Assembly (NCBI GenBank): GCA_036567205.1
Contig: DATCVA010000232.1
Span: 1 to 8,789 of the forward strand
From: DATCVA01 sp036567205
GTDB taxonomy: Bacteria; Pseudomonadota; Gammaproteobacteria; Burkholderiales; Burkholderiaceae_B
Direction of reading: 5' to 3'
Length of the DNA stretch: 8,789 nucleotides
The notes under the pieces are model-generated. The model was given only the letters and a program-made list of their open reading frames with translations, was not told the origin of the DNA and did not search any database. Made by a program: the position numbers and the translations under genes. Below, in pieces: positions 5,478-8,789 of the stretch (position 1 is its first letter; the number at the start of each line of letters is the position of its first letter).

Positions 5478-8213
5478 ATGGTTTCTCTGCTAAAAAAGCT
5501 TATTGGTAGTCGCAACGACCGGATACTCAAGCAATATCGAAAGCAGGTAACGCAGATTAATGCGTTAGAGCCCGCAATGGGGGCTTTGTCTGACGATCAG
5601 CTAAAGGCTAAAACTGACGAGTTCCGCCAACGCTTTCAGGCCGGTACGTCGCTAGACGACTTGTTGCCCGAGGCTTTCGCTGTTGTGCGCGAAGCCAGTA
5701 AGCGTGTGTTTGGCATGCGACATTTCGACGTGCAGATGCTGGGTGCAATTGCTCTTCATAATGGCAAAATCGCTGAAATGCGTACCGGTGAAGGTAAAAC
5801 GCTTATGGCTACGCTTAGCGTATACCTTAATGCCTTGTCTGGCCGGGGTGTGCACGTGGTGACCGTCAACGATTATCTTGCACGGCGTGATGCGCAATGG
5901 ATGGGTCGTTTGTATAACTTCCTGGGCATGAGCGTAGGTGTGGTTGTGCCGCAACAGGAGAATGAAGAAAAAGTGGCGGCGTATGCGGCCGACATTACAT
6001 ACGGCACCAATAACGAATACGGTTTTGATTACCTGCGCGACAACATGGAGTACCGTGCCGAGGATCGCCGTCAGCGCGAACTGGCATATGCCATTGTCGA
6101 CGAGGTCGACTCCATTCTGATCGACGAGGCGCGCACGCCTTTGATTATTTCGGGGCAGGCCGAAGATAATACCGACCTGTATATCCGCATGAACGCGGTC
6201 CCGCCATTATTGGCCCGCATGGCCTCAGAGCCCAAGCCTCAAGAGCCTGAGCCCGATGGTGATTTCTGGGTGGATGAAAAAGGGCAGCAAGTCCATTTGT
6301 CAGAAGCGGGCATGATCAAGGCCGAGGGAATCCTGGTCCAGATCGGTGTGTTGCCTGAAGGCGAGTCGTTGTACGACCCGCGCAATATCTCGCTGATTCA
6401 TCATTTGATGGTGTCTTTGCGCGCGCACAGCTTGTTTTTCCGCGATCAGCAGTACGTGGTTCAAGATGACGAAGTCGTTATCGTTGACGAGTTCACGGGA
6501 CGCTTGATGTCGGGTCGGCGCTGGTCCGATGGCCTGCATCAGGCTGTTGAAGCCAAAGAAGGCGTAAAGATCCAGAACGAAAACCAGACGCTGGCATCCA
6601 TTACGTTTCAGAACTATTTCCGCATGTACGACAAGCTGTCCGGCATGACCGGAACGGCCGACACTGAAGCGTACGAATTCCAGGAAATTTATTCGCTCGA
6701 AACCGTCATTATTCCTACCAACCGCCCGATGGCGCGCGACGATCAAAACGATCAGGTCTTCAAGACGGATCACGAGAAATACAATGCCATCCTGGCCGAT
6801 ATCAAAGACTGCCACGAGCGTGGCCAGCCCGTATTGGTCGGCACGACCAGCATTGAAAACTCCGAGCTGTTGTCTGGCTTGTTGGTAAAAGATAAGCTTC
6901 CCCATGAAGTTCTAAATGCCAAGCAGCACGCCCGCGAAGCGGAAATCGTGGCAGAAGCCGGCAAGCCCGGACACATTACGATCGCTACCAATATGGCCGG
7001 CCGCGGTACCGATATTGTGCTGGGCGGCAGTGTTGAAAAGCAGGTTGATTTCATTCGCGCCGATGACTCGTTACCGGTAGAAGAAAAAAACGCTCGCATC
7101 GAAAAGATCAAATCCGAATGGGCGCCGGCCAACGCAGCAGTCAAGGCTGCTGGCGGTTTGCGCATTATCGGTACTGAACGCCACGAGTCGCGCCGTATCG
7201 ACAACCAGTTGCGCGGCCGTGCCGGCCGCCAGGGTGATCCGGGGTCGTCGCGTTTTTACTTGTCGCTTGAAGATTCACTGATGCGCATTTTTGCCGGTGA
7301 CCGTGTGCGTTCCATCATGGAACGGCTGCGCCTGCCAGAAGGCGAGCCCATCGAGGCGCGCATGGTGTCGCGCTCGATCGAGTCCGCGCAGCGCAAGGTC
7401 GAGGCGCGCAACTTCGATATTCGCAAGCAACTGCTCGAATACGATGACGTTGCTAACGACCAGCGTAAGGTGTTGTACTCGCAACGTAACGAAGTGCTGG
7501 AATCGTCCGATGTATCCGATATCGTCGCCAACTTGCGTGATGCGGCCATTACCGAGCAGTTCCGGGCATATATTCCCGAAGAAAGTGTCGAGGAGCAGTG
7601 GGATGTGCCGGCGTTGAGTTCAGCGCTGGAGTCCGATTGGCAAATCGATCTGCCTTTGGTGGAAATCCTTGAAAAAGAACCTAACCTTACCGATGACGAT
7701 CTTCTCGAGCGTGTGCTTGCCGAGGCTCGCCGTTTGTACGGTGCCAAGGTAGAGCTGGTAGGGCGCGATAACTGGGCCCCGTTCGAACGCTCTATGTTGC
7801 TGCAGTCGATTGATACGCAGTGGCGTGGGCACTTGTCGTCGCTTGATCATTTACGTCAAGGGATTCATTTGCGTGGTTACGCCCAAAAGGATCCTAAACA
7901 AGAATATAAGCGTGAAGCGTTCGAGCTTTTTTCAGACATGCTCGATCGTATTCGCAATGAAGTGGTCAAAGTGCTGCTTACCGTGAAGATACAGTCTCCC
8001 GAACAGGTTGAGGTAACTGAGCCTGAGTCGGCCAGTCTCGATAATGTGACCTATCATCACTCAGATTACGATGCGGCGTTAAGCGGCGAGGACCCAGGTA
8101 TCGCTGGTTCCATGCAGAACGAACGGGCAGGCGTGCCAAAGGTAGGCCGTAACGACCCCTGCCCATGCGGAAGCGGGAAAAAGTATAAGCATTGCCATGG
8201 GAAGCTGGCGTAG
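5478..8213 (+). CDS. secA: Preprotein translocase ATPase SecA
   Basis: SecA is the motor ATPase that pushes unfolded preproteins through SecYEG. From ATG 5478 the product has 911 residues, in the normal range. Domains in order are: N-terminal linker helix (MVSLLKKLIGSRNDR); first nucleotide-binding domain with Walker A MRTGEGKT (101-108) and Walker B VDEVD (207-211), then the DEAR motif; the preprotein cross-linking domain (about 225-370); second nucleotide-binding domain with TNMAGRGTDI and the arginine-rich IGTERHESRRIDNQLRGRAGRQGD; helical scaffold and wing domains; and a C-terminal zinc tail with Cys895, Cys897, Cys906 and His907, which binds SecB and phospholipids. The frame is open up to TTG 5436, adding 14 codons, but the family N-terminus begins at ATG 5478. 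The ribosome site there is weak (ACAAGA). No secM-like arrest peptide lies upstream. The coding sequence is intact. Confidence 0.98.
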   Translation: MVSLLKKLIGSRNDRILKQYRKQVTQINALEPAMGALSDDQLKAKTDEFRQRFQAGTSLDDLLPEAFAVVREASKRVFGMRHFDVQMLGAIALHNGKIAEMRTGEGKTLMATLSVYLNALSGRGVHVVTVNDYLARRDAQWMGRLYNFLGMSVGVVVPQQENEEKVAAYAADITYGTNNEYGFDYLRDNMEYRAEDRRQRELAYAIVDEVDSILIDEARTPLIISGQAEDNTDLYIRMNAVPPLLARMASEPKPQEPEPDGDFWVDEKGQQVHLSEAGMIKAEGILVQIGVLPEGESLYDPRNISLIHHLMVSLRAHSLFFRDQQYVVQDDEVVIVDEFTGRLMSGRRWSDGLHQAVEAKEGVKIQNENQTLASITFQNYFRMYDKLSGMTGTADTEAYEFQEIYSLETVIIPTNRPMARDDQNDQVFKTDHEKYNAILADIKDCHERGQPVLVGTTSIENSELLSGLLVKDKLPHEVLNAKQHAREAEIVAEAGKPGHITIATNMAGRGTDIVLGGSVEKQVDFIRADDSLPVEEKNARIEKIKSEWAPANAAVKAAGGLRIIGTERHESRRIDNQLRGRAGRQGDPGSSRFYLSLEDSLMRIFAGDRVRSIMERLRLPEGEPIEARMVSRSIESAQRKVEARNFDIRKQLLEYDDVANDQRKVLYSQRNEVLESSDVSDIVANLRDAAITEQFRAYIPEESVEEQWDVPALSSALESDWQIDLPLVEILEKEPNLTDDDLLERVLAEARRLYGAKVELVGRDNWAPFERSMLLQSIDTQWRGHLSSLDHLRQGIHLRGYAQKDPKQEYKREAFELFSDMLDRIRNEVVKVLLTVKIQSPEQVEVTEPESASLDNVTYHHSDYDAALSGEDPGIAGSMQNERAGVPKVGRNDPCPCGSGKKYKHCHGKLA

Positions 8214-8238
8214 GTAGTTGGGGCTCTGTTCTTAATAC

Positions 8239-8402
8239 GTGTGCGGGTGGCGGTGTGTGCCGGGCGCGACCGCTCAACCCGGTTCGTCGCCCTACGGCGC
8301 CAAACTACAGCGTCGTTCGCTTGTCCGGCCATGCGGCCTCCCTTTGCCTCCACGCGCTCGAGTTTCAAAGGTCCCGCCCGGCACACACCGCCTCCCGCCC
8401 AC
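8239..8402. repeat. 164-bp inverted-repeat element after secA
   Basis: GGCGGTGTGTGCCGGGCG (8249-8266) has a perfect 18-bp inverted match at 8375-8392. The arms extend outward to 8239 and 8402 for 28 bp with 2 mismatches, and a few more pairs occur inward. The 108-bp centre contains small palindromic parts (for example GGCC-ATGC-GGCC near 8325-8336). The element begins 25 bp after the secA stop. It is not followed by a T-run, so although it could fold in the secA transcript it is not a typical terminator. It is unrelated in sequence to the 102-bp element. A miniature inverted-repeat or other extragenic repeat is the best guess; no second copy is in the window. Confidence 0.7.
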
Positions 8403-8601
8403 TGTGTCCTGGAAAGTTTTGATGCCGCTGGTCTTTGGTGGCGGTTTGTTGGGCTCTGATCGAAGCATGGGATTGTGGCGTCTGATCAGTGTGCGTGGCT
8501 TGTGTTCAGATAATGGCTGCTTTAAAGTTGAAGGTCCAGAAAACGAAATCCGGGCTTTCAAGACGAGTCGTAAAGCTCGGACACAAGTCTTCAACAAGCT
8601 C

Positions 8602-8703
8602 ATTCCATTTCCAAATCAACGGTGAGCTGTGTCAGTTTCGCTAGCCGTACAAAAGTATGCCTGCGCTTCGCCTTCGTGTTCACCATTGATTTGGTAATGG
8701 AAT
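8602..8703 (-). repeat. 102-bp element with inverted-repeat ends, copy 2
   Basis: This is the reverse-oriented partner of the element at 2684-2785 and has exactly the same length. The ends are ATTCCATTTCCAAATC (8602-8617) and a reverse complement with one mismatch (8688-8703). Here the inverted match continues inward to about 26 bp with three mismatches in total, longer than in copy 1. Conserved internal blocks shared with copy 1 include CACGAAGGCGA and GTACGGC-AGCGAA (reading this copy on the minus strand). No coding capacity or clear target duplication is visible. Confidence 0.8.
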
Positions 8704-8735
8704 CAAAAGATCCAGGCAACGCAAGGTAAAGTGTG

Positions 8736-8789
8736 GCCAAGCCAAGCCAAGCCAAGCCAAGCCAAGCCAAGCCAAGCCAAGCCAAGCCA
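8736..8789. repeat. GCCAA pentanucleotide tandem array
   Basis: Ten perfect GCCAA units (8736-8785) and a partial eleventh reach the right edge, so the full length is unknown. No unit differs from another. Since the unit is five bases, every plus frame reads Ala-Lys-Pro-Ser-Gln in rotation and every minus frame reads Leu-Ala-Trp-Leu-Gly, without stops. Loss or gain of one unit would shift any reading frame crossing it. No gene across it can be shown from this window. Confidence 0.97.

Larger units (their letters stand above)
8214..8789. other. Repeat-rich region without a convincing gene, downstream of secA
   Basis: This 576-bp stretch has several open frames on both strands, because of its base composition and stop-poor repeats, but none has recognisable protein content. 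It holds a 164-bp inverted-repeat element (8239-8402), about 200 bp of unassigned sequence (8403-8601) in which I see nothing firm, the second 102-bp repeat copy (8602-8703), and a pentanucleotide array (8736-8789). No strong intrinsic terminator for secA is visible. Any following gene, such as argJ, which I recall following secA in some relatives, lies beyond the window. Confidence 0.7.

Noticed and set aside
8066..8386. Minus-strand open frame of 106 codons overlapping the secA 3' end
   Set aside because: It overlaps secA coding sequence and spans the inverted-repeat element. It is better explained as a shadow of secA plus stop-poor repeat sequence.
8217..8458. Near-repeated TTGGGGCTCTG / TTGGGCTCTG around the 164-bp element as a target-site duplication
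   Set aside because: The two copies are 12 bp and about 46 bp from the element ends and differ by one base, so they do not flank it as a duplication should.
8239..8625. Plus-strand open frame of 128 codons downstream of secA
   Set aside because: It runs through the inverted-repeat element and into the 102-bp repeat, has no recognisable domain and no good ribosome site, and comparable frames are open on the other strand.
8600..8785. Minus-strand frame joining the pentanucleotide array to the 102-bp repeat
   Set aside because: Its sequence is Leu-Ala-Trp-Leu-Gly repeats followed by translated repeat element. The similar ending of the minus frame at 2682-2918 comes only from the shared repeat end.
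1..8789. CRISPR array, tRNA, rRNA, transposase or defence genes
   Set aside because: No spaced direct repeats, tRNA-like fold, rRNA segment or related protein motif is seen. The only tandem repeat is the uninterrupted pentanucleotide array.

Overview
The window looks like the 3' part of the division and cell-wall (dcw) cluster of a betaproteobacterium, most likely family Alcaligenaceae (Bordetella, Achromobacter or Pusillimonas relatives). This placement rests on protein similarity recalled by eye and on gene order (ftsA-ftsZ-lpxC, reversed dciA/DUF721, M23 peptidase, secA). No database search was run and the genus cannot be fixed.

Layout: 1-1222 is ftsA, cut at its 5' end by the window edge by about two codons. 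1392-2564 is ftsZ. 2565-2922 is a long non-coding gap holding two hairpins and a 102-bp element with inverted-repeat ends. 2923-3846 is lpxC. 3884-4375 on the minus strand is a DUF721/DciA-type helicase-loader gene. 4400-5380 is a membrane-anchored M23 (LytM-type) endopeptidase. 5478-8213 is secA. From 8214 to the end (576 bp) I see no convincing gene. Instead there is a run of repeats: a 164-bp inverted-repeat element, a second copy of the 102-bp element in opposite orientation, and a GCCAA pentanucleotide tandem array running off the right edge.

The genes form a growth and envelope module. FtsA anchors FtsZ filaments to the membrane at midcell. LpxC commits precursor to lipid A. The M23 enzyme probably trims or remodels peptidoglycan. 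SecA drives export of envelope proteins. DciA links the locus to replicative helicase loading. All six proteins look intact, with the expected catalytic or binding residues.

The core genes are ordinary. The unusual material is in the non-coding DNA: the two diverged 102-bp copies (76 of 102 positions identical without gaps, by hand count), the independent 164-bp inverted repeat just after secA, and the pentanucleotide array. I found no CRISPR array, tRNA, rRNA, transposase or new multi-gene system.
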